Source: Calonectria ilicicola
Taxonomy: Eukaryota > Ascomycota > Sordariomycetes > Hypocreales > Nectriaceae
NCBI GenBank assembly: GCA_020809705.1
Contig: CP085829.1
Coordinates: forward strand, 4,464,001-4,528,000
Direction of reading: 5' to 3'
DNA length: 64,000 bases
Position numbers and translations under genes: made by a program. The notes under the pieces are model-generated. The model did no database searches. It was not told where the DNA came from and worked only from the letters and a program-made list of their open reading frames with translations. Below, one piece after another: positions 10,399-20,994 of the stretch (the stretch's first letter is position 1; every line of letters begins with the position of its first letter).

Positions 10399-13184
10399 TT
10401 GGTGTCTTTGATGTGGTTTACCCGGAGGAATTTTCTGCTTAGTCATCGCCTAAAGCGGTATAGCTCAGGTCACATGATCGGTCACATGACCATGATTTTT
10501 CAATCACGAAGGAATTCTCACCAACCTCACCTTTTCCTGCACATCACACACAAAACTACCCTCCACAACACCACAAAATACGGCCATTTTTGCCTATCGC
10601 GTTATTATGCCTTTGTTTATGATGTTCAGAACTGTCATATTGGTCATTTTCTAGCCTCTCCGATCGCCGCCAAGTCCACGTTGCAGAGAAAAGGCCCGGT
10701 GCGTCTGCGTCTTTCTCGCCGTAAAGCGTGGCAGTTAGTCGAGGAACGAGGGGTTAGCAAAATGACCTCTGTGATCGTTGGAACGCATGACGAGCATGAA
10801 GACGACGATATCTTCGTATCTGATTCTTTTTCCTATGATCCGACGCCCTCAACGCCGTCAGTAACCTCATCCCCAGCCCCAACCTCGACCTCAACCCCGA
10901 CCCCGACCCCGACCCCGTTTTCCTTTCGAACCCGACCGAAGGCACAGTCTGTGACTGCGCAACTTGAAGATTTCAACCTTAAAGATACTCGAAGTCTGAC
11001 TATTCAAACCCTCCCTCGAATACGATTTGCACATAAGAGATATTTCCTCTATTCCTGGCTGCACCGGCGCCATAAGCTACGATCCTTTATTATTGAGCAC
11101 GGCTTTAGCCTCGTTGAAGTCAATGGAAACACCCTTGGCAGCACCTTTTGGCTATGCCGTTATTGCGACCGGCGAGGACGAACACAGGGCTGTTTATTCA
11201 CTCAGGCAGCGACTTCGGCAGCAATAGCCCACTTACGAAGTCAACACTCTATCGCTAAGGGCCAAGACCAAGAGATAACACTGTCGCCAGCTTCTTCTGC
11301 CCTCGCCAACCTTCATTCACATGCTAGGTCGCCCGCCAAAGAAGAATCTGATGCTTTTGGTGTTGTTGCCGAGCTGAAAGCTGCTCTTATTCACTGGGTT
11401 GTTGAGTCAAATATATCCTTCAAAGCAATTGAACATAACACCTTCCAACGCCTCTTACGAACGCCAAGTCATATCATCAACGATGCCTTGCCAACACACC
11501 AGTCAACTGTGAAGGCCTGGGTAATGGATGACTTCAAAGCTCGCCAACAAACGATTAAACGCCAGCTTCAACGTGCTCAATCACTCATTCACCTTACCTT
11601 CGATGCTTGGACTTCCCCTAACCAACAGGCCCTCTTGGGGGTCGTCAGTCACTTCATTGACTGTGCCGGCAGCCCACAAACTAAGCTCCTCGCCTTGAAA
11701 CGTATTTCTGGTGTTCATTCAGGTGAAAATATCGCCCCTTTAGTATTGGAAGTCATTAAAAACTATGACCTTCAGAGCCTCGGTTTCTTCACATTGGATA
11801 ACGCCCCTGTTAACGATACGTGCCTTAATTATCTCTTTTCCGACCACCTTCCTGCTTTTCCAAGTCAGCCCTTATTTACAGAGCCTTCAATAATTCGACT
11901 ACGCTGTTGGGGTCATGTCATCAACCTTGCTGCCAAAGCCTTCCTCGAGCCCACAGAACAAGCCCGACTTGCCTCACTGAACAATGAAGCTGTTGTACGG
12001 CTGACTCCCGAGGAACAAGCCAATTTAACTAGCTGGCTAAAGAGTGGTCCGGTAGCCAAGCTGTCAGATGTGGTGACATTCATCCGCCGGTCCCCTCAAC
12101 GTCGGGAAGCCTTTTCTATCCAGGTTCAACACCAAGTCAACGATGCCGATGATAGCTTATTGGAGGTTAACAACAACATTCAACTATGTAATAATAATGA
12201 GACGCGTTGGAATTCGACTTTTTATATGATTGAACGGGCCCTTCGCCTCAAGGAGTCAATTCAGTCATGGATTGGGGTCAACTCAATGGAAAAGGAAGAT
12301 CGAAGGCTGCCAACTAATAAGAGGTTAACCGAGGAAGACTGGGAGGTCTTAACAGAGGTTCATGATCTTCTTCTTCCCTTTCAAGAGGAAACAATGAGGT
12401 TCCAATCCCGCCGCCCCGGCGATATTGGCTGGGTTATTCAGAGCCTCTCCCGATTGATAACTTGGTTCAAAGAACAACGTGATCATCGTGCCCCTGACTC
12501 AATTACAGTTGACGAGCCTCGACGGACCCTTCGAAATACCTCATCACAACGCTCATACAGTCATAGTCAAGCATCCACAATGAAGCCGCGGCAACGGGCT
12601 GATGTGAAGGAATATTTACGCCTCTGTTGCCAACTATCGATGAACCAATTGGAACGTTACAGGAGCCTATTCGACCACACCCCAGTTTATTGGGCTGCCG
12701 CTATCCTTCATCCCTCCCTAGGGGCCCGTTGGGTCACCCGTGTGGAGCCATTTAAAGCAAATCTCATCATTGACCGATTTCGAAGCTTCTTTTTGACGGT
12801 TGGGCTATTAGTGAGCAACATCAACAGCCCCAGGCCACAGATTTCCCTGATCAACGTGACGGTTCCCTGCCTGACCTTCTTCCCAATGATTTCTATGAGA
12901 ACCCAACCAAAAGCGATGGCCCGGCTGTACACGAATTGAATACTTGGCTTGGTAGGGCCCCTGAAAAGCTGGATAACCCAATCGCCTTTTGGCAACAGCA
13001 AAAGCAGGCTTTTCCTTTAATAAGTCGAATGGCGATAGATATCCTTACAATACCGTCAATGTCAGCCGAATGTGAACGTATATTTAGTCAAGCTAAGCTA
13101 ACAATAGGGTCACAACGGCACAGCCTAGCTGATGAGACCTTGGAAGCTATTGAGTGTTTAAAACACTGGATGACTGACATGTGA
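10399..13184 (+). pseudogene. hAT transposase, one frameshift near C-terminus
   Basis: The frame is open from 10399 to 12939, with a likely start at the ATG at 10762 (MTSVIVGTHDEHEDDD). It continues in another frame to 13184. In order: acidic/Pro-Thr-rich N-terminus; BED-like zinc finger (FWLCRYCDRRG...HLRSQHS, C2-H4-H spacing); RNase H-like core with first Asp in LTFDAWTS and second in FFTLDNAPV; CWGHVINLAA and ETRWNSTF motifs; then, in the shifted frame, the catalytic Glu and dimerisation segment (SMSAECERIFSQAKL). The frames meet at a five-T run (12790-12794). One missing base explains the shift, and no GT-AG intron fits there. Programmed slippage, sequencing error or a real null are all possible. 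Confidence 0.85.
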
Positions 13185-13290
13185 TACGGCACGTGATTCA
13201 AATTATCTCAATTCAATTCAATCAATTCAAATCGAAAGCCCTCAATTCAAATGCGAATCCCTTCAATTCAAATGTGAAAATCCTGTTTGA
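13185..13290 (+). repeat. Right subterminal TCAATTCAAAT array of hAT element
   Basis: Four or more copies of (T)CAATTCAAAT, in the same orientation as the left array and not inverted, lie between the transposase stop and the right TIR. Confidence 0.75.
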
Positions 13291-13313
13291 GATTTGAATT
13301 GACCGCAGCGCTG
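13291..13313 (-). repeat. Right terminal inverted repeat of hAT element
   Basis: Perfect 23-bp reverse complement of the left end, followed directly by the CCAACGGG duplication at 13314-13321. Confidence 0.93.
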
Positions 13314-13321
13314 CCAACGGG

Positions 13322-14991
13322 TTCGTTATCCAGTATTCGCTTTAAAGGGCTCGGTCACATTGAATTGTGCCACTAACTTCTCATTCTTTCGCGGCACGCA
13401 ATCTGAAAACAGAAGTAAATGCATCGGGAACCCCCATTTGGACTTCGAGATTTTTTTATTAATACAGTTTCACTCCAAGGCCAAACTACCCTTGCCTTAG
13501 GAATGACTAGACAATGAATGAGCTCCGATGTGTAATGGTATAATGCTTCGACCGATTTAACCAGAAAACCCAGAAGTAAATCTGGTGCAATATTTCGATA
13601 TCCCAAATCATTTGGACATAGCAGAGGCCAATGCATTATTTCCTCTCAAGAGCTTATTCTAGGAGAACCGAAATCGTCAACTTTGCTGTTATGACCTCGG
13701 CTTCTTATCAAGCCTCACAGCTGCCCGAAATCGCACAACACACATGGAAGAGATCCAGAGGCTTGACACGGAGGACACTAATCAGCGCGACTGCGCGAGG
13801 CATGCGACAATGGAGTTTTCAACACAGTTACCATTAGAGGAAGTTAGATAAGTGGTCCTAAGGGAACAAAAAGTTTGAATGCCTTCAATTCGAATGAGTT
13901 TGGACGCCTAGAAACACAACCGAAAAAGTATCTTCTCGATCAGAAGATACAATGAAGAAGATTATCCGTCAAATAATGCGACAGAAAACTCTATAAAGCT
14001 AGATATGCACTGCAAATTCTGTCTTACCTAGCTAAGACATATTCCATCGCATACATCCTAAACACCATTTAAAACGGCGATTGAGCGCTACGCCCTTTTC
14101 CCCCACAACGACCCATCAGTTTTGAATACATCAATAACGAATTAGAATAAACCAACTCTGCCACAAAGCTGTTAGATTACGGGGACTATGGGGGTTTCTT
14201 GAGATTATTTGGCCACAAAGGCAGTTGGTATTATACAGGATTGGAGCTTATATGAGTCATGTTGGCCGTATATGAAGGTTAGCAGGTTGAGGTAGCTTAG
14301 GGAGAGGACTTCTACTCCCCCTCAACGCACATGGAGTAGAAACATCTCTCAAAGACCGAATATGTGCCCATGGCCAGCTATTAAAAAGCTTGCAAAAAAC
14401 GACCAAGTACAAATTCATGATTCATTACCTGCCACCCAAAGCCATCGAAAAGGTCCCTGGAAATCTAAAAGACTGGGGAAGCCCGGTGGTGTGCAGGGAG
14501 ACATAAGGGTGCTAATTGAATCCCCTCGAGCTCTATGAAGATCTCTTTCCCACGGTGGATTGGCACTGCCAGGTTCACTGCCAATCTCCAGTACGGATTC
14601 ACAAAAGCAGCTATCAAATGACCACCATCCTAAGCCAATCAACAGCGCCCTAACCAATCTTGAAAGGTTCTTTTGGCTCAATTAGTATCATTTCAGGGAT
14701 TAGAAAACACCCAAGAAAACATTTAAAGCAACGGCGCTTCTTAAAATTCAGTCCAACACAATTGGTAGTTGTGACGGCTGCAACTGGAACGGCTAATTCG
14801 GGAGTTGGAAGAGAATTAATAGCAGTAACTCGTAGGGCTTTGAGTAGAAGCAGTAGCTCGGGTACTTATGGACCATTATATTTCGCCTTTCTTTATCCCC
14901 AACTCTGGTCTAAAACCCTAACGCCCACAACGCCTATTCTCGGTTTATTTCTGCGTATCTGTCTTCGTTTGACACGCTCTTGCAGTTCAAT
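13322..14991. other. AT-rich gene-poor DNA of accessory island
   Basis: No confident gene. Open frames are short and lack domain-like patterns. A frame at about 14740-14850 encodes a VVVTAATGTANSGVG-like string that resembles a Rossmann turn, but it has no continuing domain, so I do not call it. The composition is visibly more AT-rich than the housekeeping part of the window. Confidence 0.4.
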
Positions 14992-15306
14992 ATGGCGTCA
15001 AACAATGCTGTCATTGAAATGACCGTCTCTGAACTAGTCCTCGGCTTAACAAACGAGCGTATGCAGAGTATGAACAGACTAGCAATCCAAGATATCGATG
15101 CACCAAATCGGGTTCTTGATGAGGTTCCTATCGCGATTAACGGTTATGAAGGCCCTGGGCTATCCATTACTGACTTGCTAGAACGAATCCGGATATTCAA
15201 TGAGCTGCGACTAGCGTTGGAGGAAAACTACCAGTCACAATCCAGCGGGTCTGCCGTTGGGATTATCATGAGGGCACCAATTAAAAGACTGAGGGAGTTG
15301 AAATGA
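14992..15306 (+). CDS. Small hypothetical protein, uncertain
   Basis: 104 residues from ATG at 14992 (MASNNAVIEMTVSELVLGL). The product is soluble, with alternating hydrophobic positions that suggest two or three helices (VSELVLGL, LLERIRIFNELRLALEE) and a basic C-terminus. I recognise no domain. An AG (CTTGCAG) lies just upstream, so this could be a downstream exon. It lies in the transposon-rich island and may be a gene fragment. I give it low confidence because no start context, intron or homology supports it. Confidence 0.28.
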   Translation: MASNNAVIEMTVSELVLGLTNERMQSMNRLAIQDIDAPNRVLDEVPIAINGYEGPGLSITDLLERIRIFNELRLALEENYQSQSSGSAVGIIMRAPIKRLRELK

Positions 15307-16083
15307 GAATCCTTGCCGAGTAAAAGGTAGAAAGAAGAAAGCGAAAACCCAGGTATGTCCCTCTTATACTGAATGCTATTCCTTCACCTGTGCAACGTCA
15401 AGTTGGAGGTCTTGGGTAGCAAAGAGCCAACTGCCACCCTTCATTAAATTACCGCGAAAACTCTTTCTAGGTTAGTATTCTAAATGTTTACCGCTCAAAT
15501 GTTACTGTGAATGCAACAGGGCCTTTCGTAGGTAGGAAATCTGAGACACTTCCTCAATTTACATTTGGAGCCTGTCAAACCTCTTCTTATATGTCCATGC
15601 TAATACTATAGGGCTCTCTAGACGAAGCTCATGTTGAATTTGACTTTGTACAATCAAACGCGTTTGTTGCTTGGATCGAACGGCTTGGCTTCCTGCAGAT
15701 AAATCGGTGGCTTATCCGACTTGGAGGTTTGTGGGCTTGTTCGGTGGCGATAATTCACATATTTGCTGTCAAAAAAATGAGCAGGACTCATTGATGGATA
15801 CACTATTCTAGTTTTTGTTTACTATTTATTATTTTATTCTTGACAAAGAAGTTAGTCCTCATGAGGAGGACATAGTGCACACTTGTTGACGACATTGCCG
15901 TTTTCTCCTGGCGGCCGCATTTTGACCATTCTACCATATTCTGGAAAGGCTCACTTGAGTCTATTTGTTGATATACTTCTTCGTGTATGGCTGATGGCCT
16001 ATACAAAGAAGGCATAATGAACATGAAAAGTAAAAAAAAATGCAGATCTTAGTTTATTAACCTTTACTAGGAATAAAAACCCG
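15307..16083. other. Gene-free AT-rich DNA
   Basis: Nothing recognisable is present. A/T-rich low-complexity runs lie at 15815-15840 and 16025-16080, next to the end of SINE-like copy 2. Confidence 0.4.
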
Positions 16084-16289
16084 CAAAAAGAGAGGGAGAG
16101 CGAGTTTGTCGCTTTTCAAATTTGTTAGCTGGATGCTTTTTGGATATGCTGGAACAGGGGTGGACTAACCTCCTGTGAATCGAACACAGGTTTTCTCGGG
16201 ATGCTCAATTGACCACAACGAAATGTCCTAACCACTAGACGAGAGCGACTTGACGTCGCTGTTGCACGATGGGAGCTCGCCCCGCTGTT
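16084..16289 (-). repeat. tRNA-His-derived SINE-like repeat, copy 2 (inverted)
   Basis: Reverse-strand copy of the repeat at 9373-9587. The leader, A box, GTG anticodon (16214-16216), TTTCG/CGAGA stem, T-arm and 3' motif are near-identical. The leader has two or three single-base differences, the intron-like insert is shorter by two or three bases, and the stretch between T-arm and 3' motif is diverged but of similar length. Two copies that share a tRNA-like head with the same non-pairing acceptor end show that the element moved as a unit and is not two independently decayed tRNA genes. Confidence 0.72.
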
Positions 16290-17787
16290 GGACGGCGAGA
16301 AGTTAATCTGACACATACACCTTGCAGAGCCCCACTCTCTGACTGGATGACAGCATCCACTGGAGAGACCCTCTGTAAACCTTCACCAGGCGCCGTGTTT
16401 CAGCAGCTGGCTAGTGGTTGACTAGTGTACCCACTGTGCACATCGCCTCCCACCAGTTCGTAGCCATGAACGCCCTTTTGTGGTTTGTGATATTTCAAGC
16501 AATATGGCCTTGCTTTCTATTGCCGATCATCTTGACATTTAGGTGAACCAATCCTTTTGAATGTTGGTAAATTCGCAACCATTCTCCCCTCACCGCCGGG
16601 CCGCCATACCTTCGGTTCACTGGATGATGACCCATTGTAATAGCGGGGTTGATGTGATTCTGATTTTGCTGCAATGTGTAGTCGCGTTTGATTGCGATAT
16701 CGCTTTTCGTCCATTCGAATCAAGTGCCATGAATAAATAGCCAATATAATGGGAGCCTATAATCAAAATATCAATTCGCCGTTGAGTTGCACATTGCATG
16801 TGCCATTTTTGTGTGTTTGCTAGCGTCATTACCCAAGCCTCCAACCTCTGCTTTGAGCATATTTAGAGCAATACAATCTGCAGTTATCTCCACACTTTCG
16901 TATTTTTCAGTCCAAAATACAATACGTAAATGGACCTATCAAGCTGCCAGAAGAGAACCCAAATTAAACCTCGATCTCATTGTTGACTTTGGCCAAGTAC
17001 GCTAGTAAAACAGGGCGGCAGAGCAGCGGGGCTGCTGTCTCTATTGCTGTCTGCTCCAACCATGCTCAGAATCCTTTGATGTGATAATAGATGTAGGAGG
17101 AATTACGTCACCCTACTATCCCTGGTTCTTGCGATGGATGTGTCGCCATGTAGCCAATCCTAGGAGTGAAACGGTAGCAGGAGGTCAGTATCCTGGCATT
17201 CCTCGGCATCCTATCCTCGTGTGTAGCTTTGAAAATTTACCGAAACCTTCCGTTCGGATGCCGAAGAGTAGATAGGTGATCTCGGGACCACCGGGTTGAT
17301 ACCCGAGAAGCTGAGCATTTGGATTTAGGTCATCAGCGAAATCAAGCAGAACCGAGAAATGATTTTCTTGGTGAATTAAGCAGTGAGAAGGATGATTTGA
17401 TTTGATATCTTTACGAACGGTCTAGGGATTTGTTGTTCTTGCCCCTTTCTCGCGCATCCTTTCTTCTTCAAGGGGCTGCTCCTATCTTTGGTTTGAACCC
17501 CCGATGTGATCCTCCAAGTGCATTTTCTTTCTGATATGGTCGCTTTGTTTGAAGATTTAGCTGCAAATCAGTCACGTTTTCAAACCAGACACGAATATGA
17601 AGGATGATACGTCATTGTTAGCAGTCAGGTCGCATGTGTATTCATATGAAGAGATTTCACGGAGTGCCACATCAGGGCCTTAGTGCCTACATTCACGTTT
17701 TTCAGGGACCACTGTAACTAGTCCCATGAGACCAAAACCTCATTGATCAATCTCTAAGGGGCAAGGATTGAATGTATTTTGCGAAAA
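16290..17787. other. Gene-poor DNA of accessory island
   Basis: No open frame with protein-like character and no structured RNA. It looks like decayed intergenic or relic DNA. Confidence 0.35.
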
Positions 17788-18249
17788 TCAGAATAGGAAA
17801 ACCGTGTATGTGAAATCAAAGCGAATCCGGCTTCCGACGGGCCCCCAGAAGATGTTGGTGCTCTCCGCGTCTCGGGGGACGCGTTCGTTGTCGGCAGCAG
17901 GGTCTTGTTTAATTTGAATCCACAGATGAGAGAACGGAGTGACACCAGTGTACGGCATGGTGCACGCCCTTAGAAGTGGAGATTGAACCACACCATCAGG
18001 CAAGGCATACTAGGCATGTGGCCAGGTGTGGGATAGTGTCATTAAAACAGATACGACAGTTAGTTCAAACCTTGATCACGCCTTGCAGGCGCGGTGCCCC
18101 ATGACTTTGATTGATTCTCTTCTGGCGGTGCCGTTGTCCTTGGCGTAGCCGTTCTGCATAATTGCTTCAAGGGTTGTATTTTCCTCCTCGACGGCATCTG
18201 GATCCACTAAACTTCCGGTAAGCGAGGTATCCCACACAGAAAACGGCAT
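17788..18249 (-). pseudogene. Possible gene remnant or small unrecognised gene
   Basis: Two protein-like reverse-strand frames lie side by side. The first is 57 codons from ATG at 18249 (MPFSVWDTSLTGSLVDPDAV), stopping at 18076. The second (17788-18003) contains TPFSHLWIQIK and DAESTNIFWGPVGSR. Both have balanced composition and codon use unlike the surrounding DNA, but I cannot join them by a good intron and recognise neither. They may be exons of one gene whose middle is degraded, or a relic caught in the repeat-rich island. Confidence 0.25.
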
Positions 18250-20994
18250 TCAGATGAACCCGCTAGTGAAGTCGTCACAGGCCTGAAAGTTGGGGCGAGA
18301 TCCCCCAGTTGTCCTGGACGACTCTGTGCTCAGTGGGGGGGCTTGGAGATGGAGCCAGGGCCGGAACCTTGGCCCGCCACCCTGGTTGCCCGACGACTGA
18401 AAGGACTGCTGGGAAAGAACTGCTGTTGCGGTCTGAATGTGATGCTTGATGGATGAACGACGATGTGTTTCGCGATGACGAATTTCAAATCCAAAAAGCA
18501 ATATGTTATTTAGTCAGCACCGCACTAGCCACACCATGTAAAATGGCCGGCTAGGGCTACTTGTAAACGAGGACTTGAAACTATCGCCGTTGTTGAATTT
18601 TATCGCCAGGATTGAAAAGGGTAACTTCTGGCGGCAAAGGCTGCAGTTACATGACCACGACGGCGGCTTGCGAAACGAGAAACAGCCCTATTCCGTACAA
18701 GTATGGTGGAGTAATTAGTGAGCTACCGCGCCCCAGTCGGGTAGAGTAGCCCTCTTTGATTTTGCTTGGAAATTGCTCGGCCGGGACCGGACCGGCGGGC
18801 TGGTGCGGTGTCCCGGAAGCAACAAGCTTACATTCTGATGCAGTTCTGATTGAGTCAGATATGCTAGGTGTGATAAGCTTTAGGGGTTCCTGCCAAGGCG
18901 TGTCAAGATGAAAAGGTTGAAAAAGGAGACGATGCAGCGCGAGCCCTTTTAGCAGCATTCAGCCCTGCGCCGGCCTGGTTTAGGTGTCGGCCAACTTGTT
19001 TGGGTAAAGATACCCAAGGATGAAACTTGGGTGACTGCCGCAAGCGAGATCATGCGAAGGGCGTCTGCAACTAAGTTCGAGGAAATTGATGGGATGGTGG
19101 GCGAGGTGGGGTGGGATCTACGCGTTTCGACGGGAAGACGGACAAGGGGTCGCTGCTCGGGAGGCGGGCTGATCATGGATGAGGGATTGTCGGTTGCGGG
19201 GGCTTATGCATATGACAGGAGACGACAGGCCATGCACCACCATCTGGCAAACCATAGCTTGAAGCGGGGATACGGACACAGGACAGGATGATGAATAATG
19301 AATTATGGACAATGGGGGGGGAATAGGTGGCGGCTGAGTTGCTTGCTTGAGACAGTGGAGGGGGGGAACTGGAGGGTACTATCGCCACAAGTAGGTTACC
19401 AAACCAGCGGGTTGGGAGGTATGGGCATTGTGCTGGTGGCGTGAACAGGGGGCATCTGTTCGGCTCTTTGTACGCCACCGCCTCCACGATGCAAATGTGC
19501 AGTGATGCGAGCGATGTGATGCGATGCAATACGATGCGATAGATAGGCACTATGTGCAGACTATGTGAGACGCAGACGCAGGATGGCGAAACAGAAGACA
19601 GCAGCAAAAGCAAAACCGGTGACGCTGTGAAGCGCAGCTGGGGCTGCTGATGTCGCCCAGCGAGACGATTGGGCTGAGGGCCAGAGCGCCGACGGAGCTG
19701 GCGGGACACGCACGGCCAATAGCAGCACGGCCCGGGACGAGCTGATATCCCGAAAGAGGAATTCGTCTAGTCCGGCGGCCTGTGGTTTGCGGCTGGGATC
19801 CACACTGGCGCGCGCGCCGGCTGAGATGCAGGCGATGCAGTGCAGTGCAGAGCGCTGCAGCAATGGAGCATGGAGCATGGGCAACGGGGGGCGCTGCTGC
19901 TGCTGCTGCTCAGAGACACGAGGTTTTTTTTTTTTCCTTTCCTTTCTACGCACTCTCCCCGTGCGCTTCATGTGGCCAGATCTGGAGTGGCATCGCAAAT
20001 GGGGCCCAGCCCAGACCAGACCTGTCTGTCGGATGCACGGCTCACGGGCTGGCTCACTTTCTCACCGCGGGTAGGTGGGGACGACCAGCCAGCTAAGCTA
20101 TGGACCTATGGTGGTGGTGCATGGTGCGCGGCGGCAAATCAGTCGAGTCAATTCACAGCACAAAGAATCGATACTTCGACTCAAACTCGCCACCACGTAG
20201 CATACATGCATACCGTAGTACATACACAAGACCGGGGAATAAACAAAGGAAAACTCAATAATCCCGTTAGCCTGCTTCATTTCACTAGCCACATCGTCCC
20301 ACCCAATAACGGCGCATAGGTTGCGGTTCCGACCAAACCGGCCTGGACTGCTCTGGTGGCGCCGGGATTAATGGCCTAAAAAGACCGATCCCATTTCCTC
20401 AGGTCTGGCCCAAGTGGGCATTGGCCCGGCAGGTTGGGTTGGGCGAGCACAATTGGCCCAGGGCCGCGCGGGAAGTGGCAGCATGGCCTTGGGCCTGTCT
20501 CTAATTATGGCCCACGAGACGACTCATACGCGGGATGTGTCAAAGAGGGTATACGTAACTGCAGACCACCTACCTACCTACTAAGAGCCTCTCGTAACTT
20601 AATCGTCTCTGTTTCTTGGGGTATGGATTAAGTTAAAGTCCCTCCATGCCCGTCCGGCACGCGGTACCACCCACCCCCTAACCATACCGTTCCAGGGCGT
20701 GTCCCCACGCTCCATTACTCCGGATTTTGCACATGTGCGTCGACAAGTTCATTTAGGTTGCGCGTACGACGAGGAACGTGCGCCGGGGCCTTAGTCGACG
20801 CCAGAACGGAGTTCTGGGACCAAAAGAGTATCATTCCTTGCACCAGCTCCGGGCCTCACTGCTGCTGCGCTGTGCAACAACATCCGAGGATTCCGTCTCC
20901 TATCACGTTGACAAGAAAAACAAGTTTCTTTTTTTTGGGGCAGCCCTGCCGAGGTAAACCTCGACGATTCGCCCCCCTGTGCAAGAGACTGCAG
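18250..20994. other. Long promoter/leader region of the Zn2Cys6 regulator
   Basis: 2.7 kb with no convincing gene. Frames on both strands are Ser/Arg/Pro-rich artefacts of GC-rich promoter DNA. A short CTG run lies at about 19900 and T-runs at about 19925. The length fits the long upstream regions commonly seen before fungal transcription-factor genes. Confidence 0.35.

Larger units (their letters stand above)
10244..13313 (+). mobile_element. hAT superfamily DNA transposon, complete with TIRs and TSD
   Basis: 3,070 bp. The ends are perfect 23-bp inverted repeats (10244-10266 and 13291-13313) beginning CAGCGCTGCGG, whose first eight bases are themselves a palindrome. Both sides carry the 8-bp duplication CCAACGGG. 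Both subterminal zones are filled with the motif TCAATTCAAAT. The single gene encodes an hAT transposase with a BED-type zinc finger. Identical TIRs and duplication show a recent insertion. The element looks structurally mobile, although the transposase has one frame defect (see the transposase entry). Confidence 0.95.

Noticed and set aside
19173..19709. 178-codon reverse frame in the regulator's upstream region
   Set aside because: Ser/Pro/His-rich composition and strong overlap with other frames; looks like promoter DNA.
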